Shown here: piece after piece, positions 18,255 to 34,402 of the stretch | How positions within the stretch are numbered: position 1 is the first letter of the stretch | Layout of the letters: every line of letters begins with the position of its first letter | Source: Azospirillum humicireducens | Lineage (GTDB): Bacteria > Pseudomonadota > Alphaproteobacteria > Azospirillales > Azospirillaceae | Reading direction: 5' to 3' | NCBI RefSeq assembly: GCF_001639105.2 | Contig: NZ_CP015285.1 | Span: forward strand, 2,844,001 to 2,908,000 | Length of the DNA stretch: 64,000 bases | The notes under the pieces: model-generated | What the model was told of the DNA's origin: nothing | Databases searched by the model: none | What the model saw: only the letters and a program-made list of their open reading frames with translations | Made by a program: the position numbers and the translations under genes

Positions 18255-19421
18255 TCACTTCAGCAGATGTTCATACCGCGCGTCGGTCAGCGTCTTCATG
18301 AAGGCGACCAGCGCCTTGACGCGGCGGGTATCCAGTGCCGGGGCCGATTCCAGTTCCTTCGTCGACAGGTTCGCCGCGACTTCGGGTTTGCCCCAGGGCT
18401 TGCCGGTTTCCGGATTGAGCGCCGCCTTGTCCGTTCGGTTGTTGTAGTGGTCGTAGAAGCGGACCACGGTCTCCAAATCCTTGAAGACGCCGTTGTGCAT
18501 ATAGGGGCCGGTCACGGCGACGTTGCGCAGGCTCGGGGTCTTGAACTTGCCCTCGAAGGCCGTCTTGGCCGCCGCGGGATTGTCGCGCAGGCCACGGTCG
18601 GCGAAGGTCGCCGGCTTGCCCGACGCCTCGCGTAGAACCGGATTCGACGGCACGCCGATGTTGTGGTGTTCGTAATTGGTGAACATCTCTCCGGCGGCCG
18701 CCGGCATCGGCTTCAGCTTGTGGCATTGGTTGCAGTTGGTGAACTGGGTGGAGAAGAACAGGGTCATGCCCAGATCCTCCTCCGGCGTCATCTTGTATTC
18801 GCCGCGCAGATGGCGGTCGTATTTCGAATCGAAGGGCGCAAAGCGGTCGGTCCTCTCGAAGGCGGCGAGGCTGTCGCTCATCGCATCATAGGCGCGCTCC
18901 GCATCGTCCAGCACGCCGGCGCCATAGAGCGCCACGAAGGCGCGGGCATACTCGGGATTCTCGGCCAGCCTTTCGCGCGCCTGCTCCTTGGAGGTCAGCC
19001 CCATCTCCGCCGGGTTCAGCGGCGGGCCGCCGGCCTGCTCCTTCAGGGTCGCGGCGCGGCCGTCCCAGAATTGTCCGCCGATGGCCTTGCCGTCTGCAGT
19101 GATGTGGAAGGCGGGCGTGAATGCCGCATAGCTTGCTGTCGGGGCGTTGCGGTCGCCGACCGACTTTCCGTTGTCGCCGACCGATGCCGCCCCACCCGCA
19201 CCGCCGGTGCGCGGATCGGCGAAGCCGAAGTCGGGATTGTGGCAGTCGGCGCAGGCCTGGGTGCGGTTCGCCGACAGATTGTGATCGGAAAACAGCGCCT
19301 CCCCCAGCATTTCCTTCGTCGACAGGTCCGCCGCGCGCGCAGTCCCGCCACCGGCGAGTCCGACCGTCAGAAGCAGCAGCGCGAGCGCGCGGCGAGGCAT
19401 GGGAAGGAGGGGTGCGGACAT
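18255..19421 (-). CDS. Di-haem cytochrome c peroxidase (CCP/MauG family)
   Basis: A 388-aa periplasmic protein. Signal peptide about 1-31 (ends GTARAA). The two c-type haem sites are CADCH at 57-61 and CNQCH at 230-234. The N-terminal domain is the peroxidatic half and the C-terminal half, with its CNQCHKLKPMP, is the electron-accepting half. Bacterial CCPs reduce hydrogen peroxide with electrons from small cytochromes c; MauG relatives instead oxidise protein side chains. A conserved MHNGVFKDLETVVRFY block near the end fits CCP/MauG. ATG 19421 has GGAGC 8 nt upstream. A Fur-like box lies about 85 bp upstream, hinting at iron-linked control. Confidence 0.92.
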   Translation of the reverse strand: MSAPLLPMPRRALALLLLTVGLAGGGTARAADLSTKEMLGEALFSDHNLSANRTQACADCHNPDFGFADPRTGGAGGAASVGDNGKSVGDRNAPTASYAAFTPAFHITADGKAIGGQFWDGRAATLKEQAGGPPLNPAEMGLTSKEQARERLAENPEYARAFVALYGAGVLDDAERAYDAMSDSLAAFERTDRFAPFDSKYDRHLRGEYKMTPEEDLGMTLFFSTQFTNCNQCHKLKPMPAAAGEMFTNYEHHNIGVPSNPVLREASGKPATFADRGLRDNPAAAKTAFEGKFKTPSLRNVAVTGPYMHNGVFKDLETVVRFYDHYNNRTDKAALNPETGKPWGKPEVAANLSTKELESAPALDTRRVKALVAFMKTLTDARYEHLLK

Positions 19422-19504
19422 GACGACGCTCCAGGCAACGGGCGGACGCGGGGAATGCCTCGGCGGCCGGCGCCAACACTGCGCGTCAAAGGTTAAGCGA
19501 GAGT

Positions 19505-19517
19505 GAGAATTGTTATC
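19505..19517. promoter_or_regulatory. Fur-like 6-1-6 box upstream of the peroxidase gene
   Basis: GAGAATTGTTATC matches the idealised GATAAT-N-ATTATC at 10 of 12 positions. It is centred about 90 bp upstream of the peroxidase ATG. One isolated site of this quality may occur by chance. Confidence 0.35.
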
Positions 19518-19598
19518 AATGAAGCCGTGCAAGGGACGGGTGGGGCGAATGGTCGCTGGTCCACCCGCCGTTGGCTACCCCCGCTCCCGCCGGCCCCC

Positions 19599-20435
19599 TC
19601 AGCCCCCAGCACCGTCCGTCAGCAGACGGCGGATGGCATTGACCAATGGCTTCATGTGGAAGGTCGATTCCGGGGACACCGCGACGGTCCCGCCTGCCGC
19701 CTCTACCGCTTCGGCCACCACCGGGCCGACGGCGGCGATCCGGGTCCTGATGAAACCCTGGCGGAAGGCGTCGGCAAGACCGCAGGCCTCCGCCACCTCA
19801 TGCAACCGCCGCACCTGGGGCGAGGCGGTGAAGGCGACGAAGTCGATCCGCCCCGCCGCCATGTCTCGGATGGCGGTCTGAACCGCTCCCGTCTCGGAAT
19901 CGTTGGCGTAGCGGTAGGGTGTGACCGCAACCGGCGTGCCGCCGCGGGCCCGCACCGCATCCAGCAGGGGCTCGTTCGGGTTGTCGGGGTAGAGCTGGAT
20001 GCCGACGCGGTGACCGTCCAACTCCTGTTCCGACAGCATGGCGATGACGCCGTCGGAGGTCGGAGCGGGGGCGGATTTGAACGGGCTGCAGCCGATCTCC
20101 CGCAGAGCCTTGACCGGCTTCGGTCCGCGGACGAAGACGCGCGCCCGGCCGATGGCGGCGACCACGTCGGCCTCGCGCTCCATGGCGCGGGCGACCGTCA
20201 TCAGCCGCCGCAGCCCTTCGCCGGTCAGCAGCACGATGTCGTCGAAGCCCTCGCTCAGCAACCGCTCCAGCCATTCCCTGGCCGGGGCCGGGTCGTCGAG
20301 ATCGAGGATCTTGACCATCGGGCAGCGGATGGTCTCGGCCCCATGCTGTTCCATCATGCCGGCGAACAGGTCGAGATCCCGGCTTTCCGGCACCAGAATC
20401 CGCTTTCCCGCCAGATCTCCGCCCTGTTCGGCCAT
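19599..20435 (-). CDS. Uroporphyrinogen-III synthase family (HEM4) protein
   Basis: A 278-aa cytoplasmic protein of HEM4 fold, two alternating alpha/beta lobes. The opening KRILVPESRDLDLFAGMM and the late motif VAFTASPQVRRLHE (family SPSAV-like hinge) are characteristic. True HemD closes hydroxymethylbilane into uroporphyrinogen III in tetrapyrrole synthesis. It is longer than most HemD (about 240-260) and has no other heme gene next to it, so it may be a second copy or a HEM4 protein with another role, as seen near nitrate-assimilation regulators. ATG 20435. No obvious operon; pmtA lies 111 bp upstream of it on the same strand. Confidence 0.82.
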   Translation of the reverse strand: MAEQGGDLAGKRILVPESRDLDLFAGMMEQHGAETIRCPMVKILDLDDPAPAREWLERLLSEGFDDIVLLTGEGLRRLMTVARAMEREADVVAAIGRARVFVRGPKPVKALREIGCSPFKSAPAPTSDGVIAMLSEQELDGHRVGIQLYPDNPNEPLLDAVRARGGTPVAVTPYRYANDSETGAVQTAIRDMAAGRIDFVAFTASPQVRRLHEVAEACGLADAFRQGFIRTRIAAVGPVVAEAVEAAGGTVAVSPESTFHMKPLVNAIRRLLTDGAGG

Positions 20436-20546
20436 GGTCCCGTCCCCGTGTTCGTCCGTGTGTGGTGGCGGACAGACTAACAGCAGGCGGCGCGGGCGGT
20501 CACGCGGGTTGGACCGTCACAGCCACCACCACTGCCAGCGGCGCGC

Positions 20547-21167
20547 CTACCCCCGCCGGCAATGCAGCAGGCTGAACAGCCCGAAGGGCGGCAGGGTGCG
20601 GATACTCTCCACCGCCAGCCGCGATCCGGTCATCATCGCGTCCAGAGTGAAATCGGGCCGCCAGCCCAGCTTCTTCGACAGCGGCGACAGCCAGCCCTCC
20701 ACCGCGCGGCGGACGCCGGGGCGCGGCGCGGCGAAGTGGTTGACGATCACGATGTCGCCGCCCGGTTTGCAGACGCGCTCCAACTCCGCCATCGTGCCCT
20801 GGGGATCGGGAACGACGGTCATGACATACATGGCGACCACCACGTCGAAGCTGCCATCGGCGAAGGCCAGCTTGCCGGCATCCATCTCCAGCAGCCCTTC
20901 GACATGGTCGAGCCTCTCGCGCTCCACCCGCTCCTGCGCGACCTTCAGCATGTCGGTCGACAGGTCGATGCCGACGACGCGGTTGTCCTTGCGGTAATCG
21001 GACAGCGACAGGCCGGTGCCGACGCCGACCTCCAGAATCCGCAGGTTTCCGCGGCGGTTCAGCCACTCCACCGCCGCATGGCGGCCGGACGCCAGAAGCA
21101 CCCCGAACACCTTGTCGTAGAAACCCGCATAGCGGCGGTAGGCGGCGCGAATGGAGTCGGCGTCCAT
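20547..21167 (-). CDS. pmtA: Phosphatidylethanolamine N-methyltransferase, PmtA type
   Basis: A 206-aa SAM-dependent methyltransferase, matching the Rhodobacter-type PmtA length of about 203. The opening SIRAAYRRYAGFYDKVFG and the SAM loop ILEVGVGTGLSLS (about 44-56) are typical. The acidic motif VVGIDLSTDML and the post-motif MYVMTVVPDP follow. It makes phosphatidylcholine by three methylations of phosphatidylethanolamine at the inner membrane face. A UbiE-like role is less likely given the N-terminus. ATG 21167 with AGGA close upstream. The choline block at 41-45 kb makes a phosphatidylcholine-containing membrane plausible. Confidence 0.84.
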   Translation of the reverse strand: MDADSIRAAYRRYAGFYDKVFGVLLASGRHAAVEWLNRRGNLRILEVGVGTGLSLSDYRKDNRVVGIDLSTDMLKVAQERVERERLDHVEGLLEMDAGKLAFADGSFDVVVAMYVMTVVPDPQGTMAELERVCKPGGDIVIVNHFAAPRPGVRRAVEGWLSPLSKKLGWRPDFTLDAMMTGSRLAVESIRTLPPFGLFSLLHCRRG

Positions 21168-21644
21168 GATCCTGTTTCCCCCTCTCTCGATCCCAAATCC
21201 GGGTCCCGCCCAAAGGTCAAGCCCAAGCCGTCGGCGGCGCACCATAGCCGGATTTGCAGATCCATGAAAGTGACGCAAACAACAGAATCGGCACAATGTC
21301 GCCCTGTGACGGCCCATTCATTTGGCCTATCCATTCGGTCGATTGTCTTTACCGTTTTTGTTTGATCGTTCATTCAAAGAAAATCGCTGGATTTCTCAAG
21401 GAAATTATCCGCCATCGTCACTCTCTGGCCGCGGTCACGGCGTTGACCTGTGGGGTGCGTACCGCCTTGCGGAGGCCGATGCGCGTACCGCCCCGATCCG
21501 GAACGGCGATCGGCAGCTGGGGCGGTATGTCAGCGGCATCCGCAAGGCGGTCGGCCGCCACGACCTCCTGCCCCTTCTGGCGGTCCGCAACAATCAGCTG
21601 CTGGATCCGCGGGATGCGCGATCTGCTGCGGACCTGACCGCCGC
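21168..21644 (+). other. Non-coding region with a coding-like fragment on the plus strand
   Basis: The left part (21168-21420) is AT-richer and should hold the pmtA promoter. From about 21440 to 21640 the plus strand reads through without stops with good GC3 codon bias (VDLWGAYRLAEADAR, then LLPLLAVRNNQLLD), but there is no start codon with a ribosome site and the frame runs on antisense into the next gene. It may be a decayed gene. No family recognised. Confidence 0.3.
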
Positions 21645-23342
21645 TCACCACCAGTGGCGCTGTTGGCGACCGCTGCGCAGGCGGGCCATCTCGACGGTCT
21701 CGGACGGCTCCGCCGGCCTGCGCAGGTCCTTCACCACCGCCAGAACTGCGCCGCCGCGCTCGACCTCCGCCACTGTCGGGCCGGTCATCAGCGTGTCGCA
21801 ATCCTCCTGCGTCGGAGCGATGAAGAAGTCGGCGCGGGTCCAGTCGGTCACCCAGCGCATGTTGGCCGGCGCCAGTTTCTCGAAGGCCAGCGGTTCGGCG
21901 CAGACGGCGACGCTGTAGGTGCGGTGGCGGTGGGTGCGCGCCTCCTCCTCTGCGATCACCTCCGCCAGATTCTCCACCGCTTCGGGCAGGCTGTTCGCCC
22001 AGTAATCCACATCGTATTTGCGCACCGCTCCGGCCACGCCGCCGACCAGCTCATTGAAATAGACGTATTCGTTTGGATGCAGCGATTCCAGGACCACCGC
22101 CTCCCGACCCAGCACCAGCGCCAGAAAGCCCCCGGCCAGGGCTGCGGCGGAAAGCCCGCGCCCGCTGCGCTGCGACACGCCGAACCTCCAGGCGCCGGCC
22201 CACCCCAGAAGCCGGTCGAGTCCGATGCCGCCCAACACCGCCAAGGGCGGCAGCACGAACAGGAAATGGCGGATCGCGGTATAGCCGGGGGAATGGGTGA
22301 GGGTGAACCAGACGACCGGAAACAGTGCCGCCAGTGCGACCAGCCCGCAAGCGACAGCGCGCGCCTTTCCCTCCTCATCCACGAGGTCGGAGCGCATCAT
22401 GCCGGGCAGCGCCAGCAACCCCAGCGCCGCGCCGGCCAACATCACCAGCGGCAGCTTGATGGCGAGATACCAGGCCAGGTAGCTGCGCGGCACCTCGTAC
22501 ATCCAATATTCCGTACCGCCCAGCATGGTGCGGATCGGGTAATGGAAATGCGAGAAATCGGCCAATGCCCGCAACGGGTTCAGCGGCTCCAGCACCGCCC
22601 AGGGCCAGAAGACCGCCATCACCCCATAGGCGACCGGCAAGGCCGGCAACAGACGCAGCGCGCCGGAGACGCCTTGGCGCAACCGGGGCGCGGAGAGACC
22701 GCCGGCAACCACCCACCCCACCAGCGCCGCCGCCACATAGCCGGCCAGCATCAGCGCCCCGACCCGGATCCCCAGCGCCAGCCCGACGACAAGACCGAAC
22801 CCGAGCACCGTGCCCCAGCGCGGCCGCGGCATCTGCCCGACGATCCGGATCAGCAGCGCCACCGCCGCCATCATCAACATGGCGAAGGGTACGTCCTTGG
22901 TGTGGTTGAACAGCCCGCCGTACCACGGTCCGCACAGCGCCAGCAGCAGCCCGGCGAGCAGGCCCGCCCGCGGACCGGCCAGCCGGCGCCCGACCGCCCA
23001 GACCACAGCCACGCCCGCCACCCCGATCAGGGCACACAACAGGTGCCGTGTCTCGTAAGGGTCGAAGGGCAGAAACGGGGCGAGCGCCACCGCCGCCATG
23101 TCGAACAGCCCGCCATAGAGATAGAGGTTCTTGTAGGTGAAGGCCGACGTATCGGTGAAGCCGCTGCGGTACCAGTCGATCAGCTTGGCGCCATAGACAT
23201 GCTGCACCTCCTCGTCATTGGAGATGCCGTAATGCCGGAAGGTGGCGGCTACCAGCCCCAGAAGCGCCAGCAGGCCGAATGCCGCCGCAAGGTCCCACGG
23301 ATCGCCGAACATCCGGCGGAAAGCGCAGGTCTTTCCCGTCAC
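21645..23342 (-). CDS. PMT-family (GT-C) integral membrane glycosyltransferase
   Basis: A 565-aa inner-membrane protein with 10-13 hydrophobic segments and an early periplasmic loop carrying SNDEEVQHVYG, with the acidic D-E-E pair where PMT/GT39 enzymes place their catalytic residues. A conserved FNHTKDVPFAM loop and a hydrophilic C-terminal domain of about 130 residues follow. It should transfer a sugar from a lipid carrier to an unknown acceptor. It is not a duplicate of the protein at 6463-8154. The start is GTG 23342, with GGGGAG 5 nt upstream; ATG 23312 would lose ten residues. No carrier-sugar synthase is next to it. Confidence 0.82.
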   Translation of the reverse strand: MTGKTCAFRRMFGDPWDLAAAFGLLALLGLVAATFRHYGISNDEEVQHVYGAKLIDWYRSGFTDTSAFTYKNLYLYGGLFDMAAVALAPFLPFDPYETRHLLCALIGVAGVAVVWAVGRRLAGPRAGLLAGLLLALCGPWYGGLFNHTKDVPFAMLMMAAVALLIRIVGQMPRPRWGTVLGFGLVVGLALGIRVGALMLAGYVAAALVGWVVAGGLSAPRLRQGVSGALRLLPALPVAYGVMAVFWPWAVLEPLNPLRALADFSHFHYPIRTMLGGTEYWMYEVPRSYLAWYLAIKLPLVMLAGAALGLLALPGMMRSDLVDEEGKARAVACGLVALAALFPVVWFTLTHSPGYTAIRHFLFVLPPLAVLGGIGLDRLLGWAGAWRFGVSQRSGRGLSAAALAGGFLALVLGREAVVLESLHPNEYVYFNELVGGVAGAVRKYDVDYWANSLPEAVENLAEVIAEEEARTHRHRTYSVAVCAEPLAFEKLAPANMRWVTDWTRADFFIAPTQEDCDTLMTGPTVAEVERGGAVLAVVKDLRRPAEPSETVEMARLRSGRQQRHWW

Positions 23343-23694
23343 GCGCCACTCCCCCCAAGATTTCCAAGCCGCATGACGGAACGGCAGCCCGCCTCACGAC
23401 GCGTGAGAAAGCATCGGTAGCCGCAGATTGTCATGTGAAATCTCTGCCATGGACTCGGGGGTATCCCCTACCGCCCGCAGCGCTCGCCGACAAAACGACA
23501 CGCCTAAGCGCAGGTGCGACTCTTTCGCAAATTATCTCAAATATTCAAATTGCAATGCCGGCATCCACTCATGTCGCCATGCGACACCTTGGCACGGTCT
23601 GGAACACGGATTTTCGTTCAATATTCGGGCAACAATTCTCCTAAGGACACCCTGCACGAAACGGCGCCTGCAATACGCCGAAAGGTGGTGGTCA
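23343..23694. other. Non-coding region between divergent genes
   Basis: This 352-bp stretch holds the promoters of the PMT-like gene (minus) and the chemoreceptor gene (plus). The part from about 23530 to 23660 is AT-richer. I see no RNA gene, terminator or clear operator. Confidence 0.4.
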
Positions 23695-25383
23695 ATGGTC
23701 AAATCTTCTCTTTCAATCCGCGCGAAGCTGCTGTTGCTGGTGGCGACGGCCAGCCTCGCCTGCATGGCGATTGCCGGCGCCGGACTCTATCTCAGCTACA
23801 ACCGCATGTATCAGGACCGCGTCGAGGCCCTCCGCTTCATGGTCGAGGCCGGACACAGCATGGCGGCCCGATTCGAAAGCGAGGTTGCGGCCGGCCACCT
23901 GTCCCGCGACGAGGCGCAGGCGCGCTTCAAGGATGCCTTCCTCGCCATCCGCTACAGCGGCGACGAATATCTGTTCTCCCACACCTACGACAATGTCGGC
24001 TTCGCCCATGTCAACAAGGCGCTGATGGGCAAGGACGTGTCGGGCATCAAGGACGCGGCCGGCGTACCGGTCATTCCCGCACTGATCGCCATCATCAAGG
24101 CCAGGGGCGAAGGGACCTACGCCTACGACTGGCCGCGCACGGTCGGCGGCAGCGAAACGGCGGTGAAGCTGGCCTATGTGAAGGGGTTCGAGCCCTGGCG
24201 GATCTTCATCGGCACCGGTGTCTTCATCGACGATTTGTGGACCGAGTTCCTGTCGCAGCTCTGGACCCTGCTCGCCGTCATCGCAGCGCTGGCATTGCCG
24301 GCCATCGTGCTGCTGGCCCTGGTCGGGCACAACATCAGCGCCACCATCCGTTCGCTGGCCGACCGCATGCGGGCCATGGCCGCCGGCGACCTGACCGTCA
24401 CCTTCCCCGAAACCCGCCGCGGCGACGAGCTTGGCGACATGAGCCGCGCCACGCAGGTGTTCAAGGAGAACGCGCTGGCCAAACAGCGGCTCGAGTCCGA
24501 ACAGGCCGATCAGGCCCGTCAGGCCGAAGCGGACAAGCAGCGGGCCATCGCCGCCCTGGCCGACCGCTTCGAACAGGCGGTGGGCGGCGTCATCCATGCG
24601 GTGGTCGAGGAGGCCGCGGGGATGGAAAGCCGCGCCAGCGCCGTGACCCAGGCGGCGGACCAGACCGGCCGGCTTGCCAGCGACGTCGCCGTGACCACGG
24701 AACAGACCTCGGCCAATGTCCAGACCGTCGCCGCCGCGACGGAGGAGCTGACCAGCTCCATCGGCGAGATCAGCCGGCAGGTCGGCCAGTCCTCGGAAAT
24801 CGCCCGCGAGGCGGTCGACATCGCCGAGCGGGCCAACGGCAAGGTGGATGGGCTGGCCCAGGCTGTGCAACGGATCGGCGCGGTGGTCGAACTGATCAAC
24901 TCGATCGCCAGCCAGACCAACCTGCTGGCGCTGAACGCCACCATCGAGGCCGCCCGCGCCGGGGATGCCGGCAAGGGCTTCGCCGTGGTCGCCAGCGAGG
25001 TGAAGGCGCTCGCCACCCAGACGGCGAAGGCGACAGAGGACATCGCGGTCCAGGTCGCCGACATCCAGTCGATGACCGGCGAGGCGGTGGGAGAGTTGCA
25101 GGAGGTGGTCAGGGTCATCGGCCACATCAACGAGGTCGCCACCTCCATCGCGTCGGCCGTCGAGGAACAGGGAGCCGCGACCCGCGAGATCAGCCGCAAC
25201 ATCCAGCAGGCCGCCCAAGGCACGCAGACCGTTTCAGACAGCATCGGCGGCGTCAACCAGGCCGCCAGCCAGAGCGGCAAGGTGGCCTACGAGGTCCTGT
25301 CCTCCGTCCGCCAGCTGTCCAGCCACACCGACTCGCTGAGCCACGAGGTGGACCGCTTCCTGACCCAGGTCCGCGCCGGCTGA
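23695..25383 (+). CDS. Methyl-accepting chemotaxis protein with single Cache sensor
   Basis: A 562-aa inner-membrane receptor. TM1 about 10-32; periplasmic sCache_2-type domain about 35-190 ([41 protein letters not shown]); TM2 about 190-215; HAMP about 215-270; then the long coiled-coil signalling domain with the hairpin tip [20 protein letters not shown]. sCache_2 domains often bind small organic acids; the ligand is not shown. The ATG at 23695 follows AAAGGTGG. It stands alone, followed at once by the MerR/ligase unit, which might point to a carboxylate ligand, but that is guesswork. CheW/CheA partners are not in the window. Confidence 0.94.
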   Translation: MVKSSLSIRAKLLLLVATASLACMAIAGAGLYLSYNRMYQDRVEALRFMVEAGHSMAARFESEVAAGHLSRDEAQARFKDAFLAIRYSGDEYLFSHTYDNVGFAHVNKALMGKDVSGIKDAAGVPVIPALIAIIKARGEGTYAYDWPRTVGGSETAVKLAYVKGFEPWRIFIGTGVFIDDLWTEFLSQLWTLLAVIAALALPAIVLLALVGHNISATIRSLADRMRAMAAGDLTVTFPETRRGDELGDMSRATQVFKENALAKQRLESEQADQARQAEADKQRAIAALADRFEQAVGGVIHAVVEEAAGMESRASAVTQAADQTGRLASDVAVTTEQTSANVQTVAAATEELTSSIGEISRQVGQSSEIAREAVDIAERANGKVDGLAQAVQRIGAVVELINSIASQTNLLALNATIEAARAGDAGKGFAVVASEVKALATQTAKATEDIAVQVADIQSMTGEAVGELQEVVRVIGHINEVATSIASAVEEQGAATREISRNIQQAAQGTQTVSDSIGGVNQAASQSGKVAYEVLSSVRQLSSHTDSLSHEVDRFLTQVRAG

Positions 25384-25396
25384 CGGCTGCTCCAAT

Positions 25397-25427
25397 CTAA
25401 AGCGTACTTTAGCTCATTGACGTTGAC
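25397..25427 (+). promoter_or_regulatory. Inverted and direct repeats before the MerR-family gene
   Basis: CTAAAG-CGTA-CTTTAG is a perfect 6-4-6 inverted repeat (25397-25412). TTGACGTTGAC follows (25417-25427), a tandem TTGAC that may double as a -35 element. This spacing suits autoregulation by the MerR protein encoded 46 bp downstream, though the pairing is inferred. Confidence 0.5.
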
Positions 25428-25473
25428 TTCCCCCTGCGCCCATGGCGAAATCCGCTGGCGCAGGGGATTGTCC

Positions 25474-25919
25474 ATGTCCGAACGGGATCGGGTTTACGGC
25501 GTGACGGAACTGGCGGCGGAGTTCGATCTCACGCCGCAGGCGTTGCGTTTTTACGAGGAGAAGGGGTTGCTGACGCCGCAACGGGCGGGTGGACGCCGGG
25601 TGTTCACCTACCGCGACCGCGCGCGGCTGATCCTGATCCTGAAATTCCGCCGGGTGGGCTTCTCGCTGGAGCAGATCGCCGACTATCTCGCCCACTACCG
25701 CTCGGGCCGGCCGAGCGCCGGACAGTACCGTGACGGGCTGCGGAAGATCCGCGCCCGGCTGGCCGAGCTTGAACGGATGCAGTCGGAAATCGCCGAGGTG
25801 CTCGTCGAGTTGAAGGCGATGGAGGCCGACGCCGAGCGGCGGCTCGCCACCTGCATGCCTGACGAAGACCCGATGCAGCCGACAACCAAACAGCAGACAA
25901 ATGAACCGGGAGTGAAACG

Positions 25920-25935
<16 letters not shown>
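25474..25935 (+). CDS. MerR-family transcriptional regulator (LiuR-like)
   Basis: A 153-aa regulator. The winged HTH is at about 8-75 (GVTELAAEFDLTPQALRFYEEKGLLTPQR), then a coiled coil (about 95-125) for dimerisation. It lacks the Cys pairs of metal-sensing MerR proteins in conserved positions, and its tail (CMPDEDPMQPTTKQ) is disordered. MerR regulators of this branch commonly sit beside acyl-CoA metabolism genes and respond to acyl-CoA-type ligands. It overlaps the next gene by 16 nt, so the two are one operon. ATG 25474 is chosen as the first good start. Confidence 0.88.
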
Positions 25936-27545
<1,610 letters not shown>

Positions 27546-27556
27546 TCCAGAAAAAT

Positions 27557-27584
27557 GGGCCGGACGGCATGAACCGTCCGGCCC
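27557..27584. terminator. Strong bidirectional terminator between acyl-CoA ligase and glpK
   Basis: GGGCCGGACGG and CCGTCCGGCCC form a perfect 11-bp stem with a 6-nt loop. On the minus strand it is followed by ATTTTTC, so it best terminates the glp transcript; the convergent ligase transcript ends at the same place. Confidence 0.88.
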
Positions 27585-27719
27585 AGTGTCCTCGCGTGAG
27601 TGGCGAGGACGACGCACCCGAGGGAGGAGCGCGCAACCAAGGTCAATCTACCGGCAGACAAATGAGGCGACTTGTTCGTCTGCGTCACACTGTCTCGAAT
27701 TCACGCCATCGAGGCCTTT

Positions 27720-29213
<1,494 letters not shown>

Positions 29214-29247
29214 TGTGCGCATTCCCCGTGAATTTTTGAACTTTGTA

Positions 29248-29270
29248 CCCCTCTCCTGGGACGGGAGGGG
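29248..29270 (-). repeat. Stem-loop in the glpV-glpK spacer
   Basis: CCCCTC and GAGGGG pair across an 11-nt loop that can pair further inside. It lies about 35 bp upstream of the glpK start, possibly within its leader, and may set the relative glpK level or protect the upstream mRNA. Confidence 0.45.
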
Positions 29271-29290
29271 GAACCCTGAAAAACAAGAAT

Positions 29291-29314
29291 GGGGCGGCGG
29301 CGTGCCGCCGCCCC
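29291..29314 (-). terminator. GC-rich stem-loop just after glpV
   Basis: GGGGCGGCGG and CCGCCGCCCC form a very stable hairpin. On the minus strand ATTCTTGTTTTTC follows, so it can act as a partial terminator between the abundant binding-protein message and glpK. Confidence 0.65.
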
Positions 29315-29378
29315 GAGGTTCACCCCTGGCGCAACCAGGACGTCAGCCAGGAGGGAGAACCATGGACCGCACCCGCCG

Positions 29379-31142
<1,764 letters not shown>

Positions 31143-31249
31143 GGTTCCTCCCACATGATCGACTTGATGTCGGGTTGACGTTTCGTATTGCTCTTACCGT
31201 CGCGCCCCGGTTTCGCAGGGACGGCGGATCCCTTGAAAAACTGTCCTTC

Positions 31250-31528
31250 TCAGCCGAAGCGGATGACGAGCGCCATCCACACCAGCGAGACCGCGAAGGC
31301 ACCCCACAGCGACACATCGGTCGCGGCGAGCCAGCCCAGATGGATGAAGGCGCTGCTGAGCAGGCCGATGAACAGACGGTCGCCGCGGGTCGTGCGCATC
31401 GGCAGGAAGCCCTTCGCCTCCACGGTCGGCGACACCACCTCCCACACCGTCATGCCGGCCAGCATCAGGGCGATGCAGAGGAAGAAGATCGCGGTCGGCG
31501 CGGTCCACGCCATCCAGTCCATGTCCAT
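31250..31528 (-). CDS. glpU: DUF2160 small membrane protein of glycerol transporter operons (GlpU)
   Basis: A 92-aa inner-membrane protein with two clear hydrophobic segments (about 11-32 and 50-85) split by a polar loop (FLPMRTTRGDRLFIGL). DUF2160 proteins occur almost only between glpQ and glpV homologues. Their job in the glycerol transporter is unknown; an accessory subunit is likely. ATG 31528 follows GGGAGACC. The spacing to glpQ (27 bp) and glpV (107 bp) keeps it in the operon. Confidence 0.9.
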   Translation of the reverse strand: MDMDWMAWTAPTAIFFLCIALMLAGMTVWEVVSPTVEAKGFLPMRTTRGDRLFIGLLSSAFIHLGWLAATDVSLWGAFAVSLVWMALVIRFG

Positions 31529-31555
31529 GATCAGGTCTCCCTTAGACGCGGCCGG

Positions 31556-33297
<1,742 letters not shown>

Positions 33298-33312
33298 GGC
33301 TTCGTGCCTCCT

Positions 33313-34389
<1,077 letters not shown>

Positions 34390-34402
34390 CGCTCCCGCCC
34401 CC

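Noticed and set aside
21359-21377. GATCGTTCATTCAAAG resembling the BetI palindrome
   Set aside because: Only one half matches, and no choline gene is nearby.
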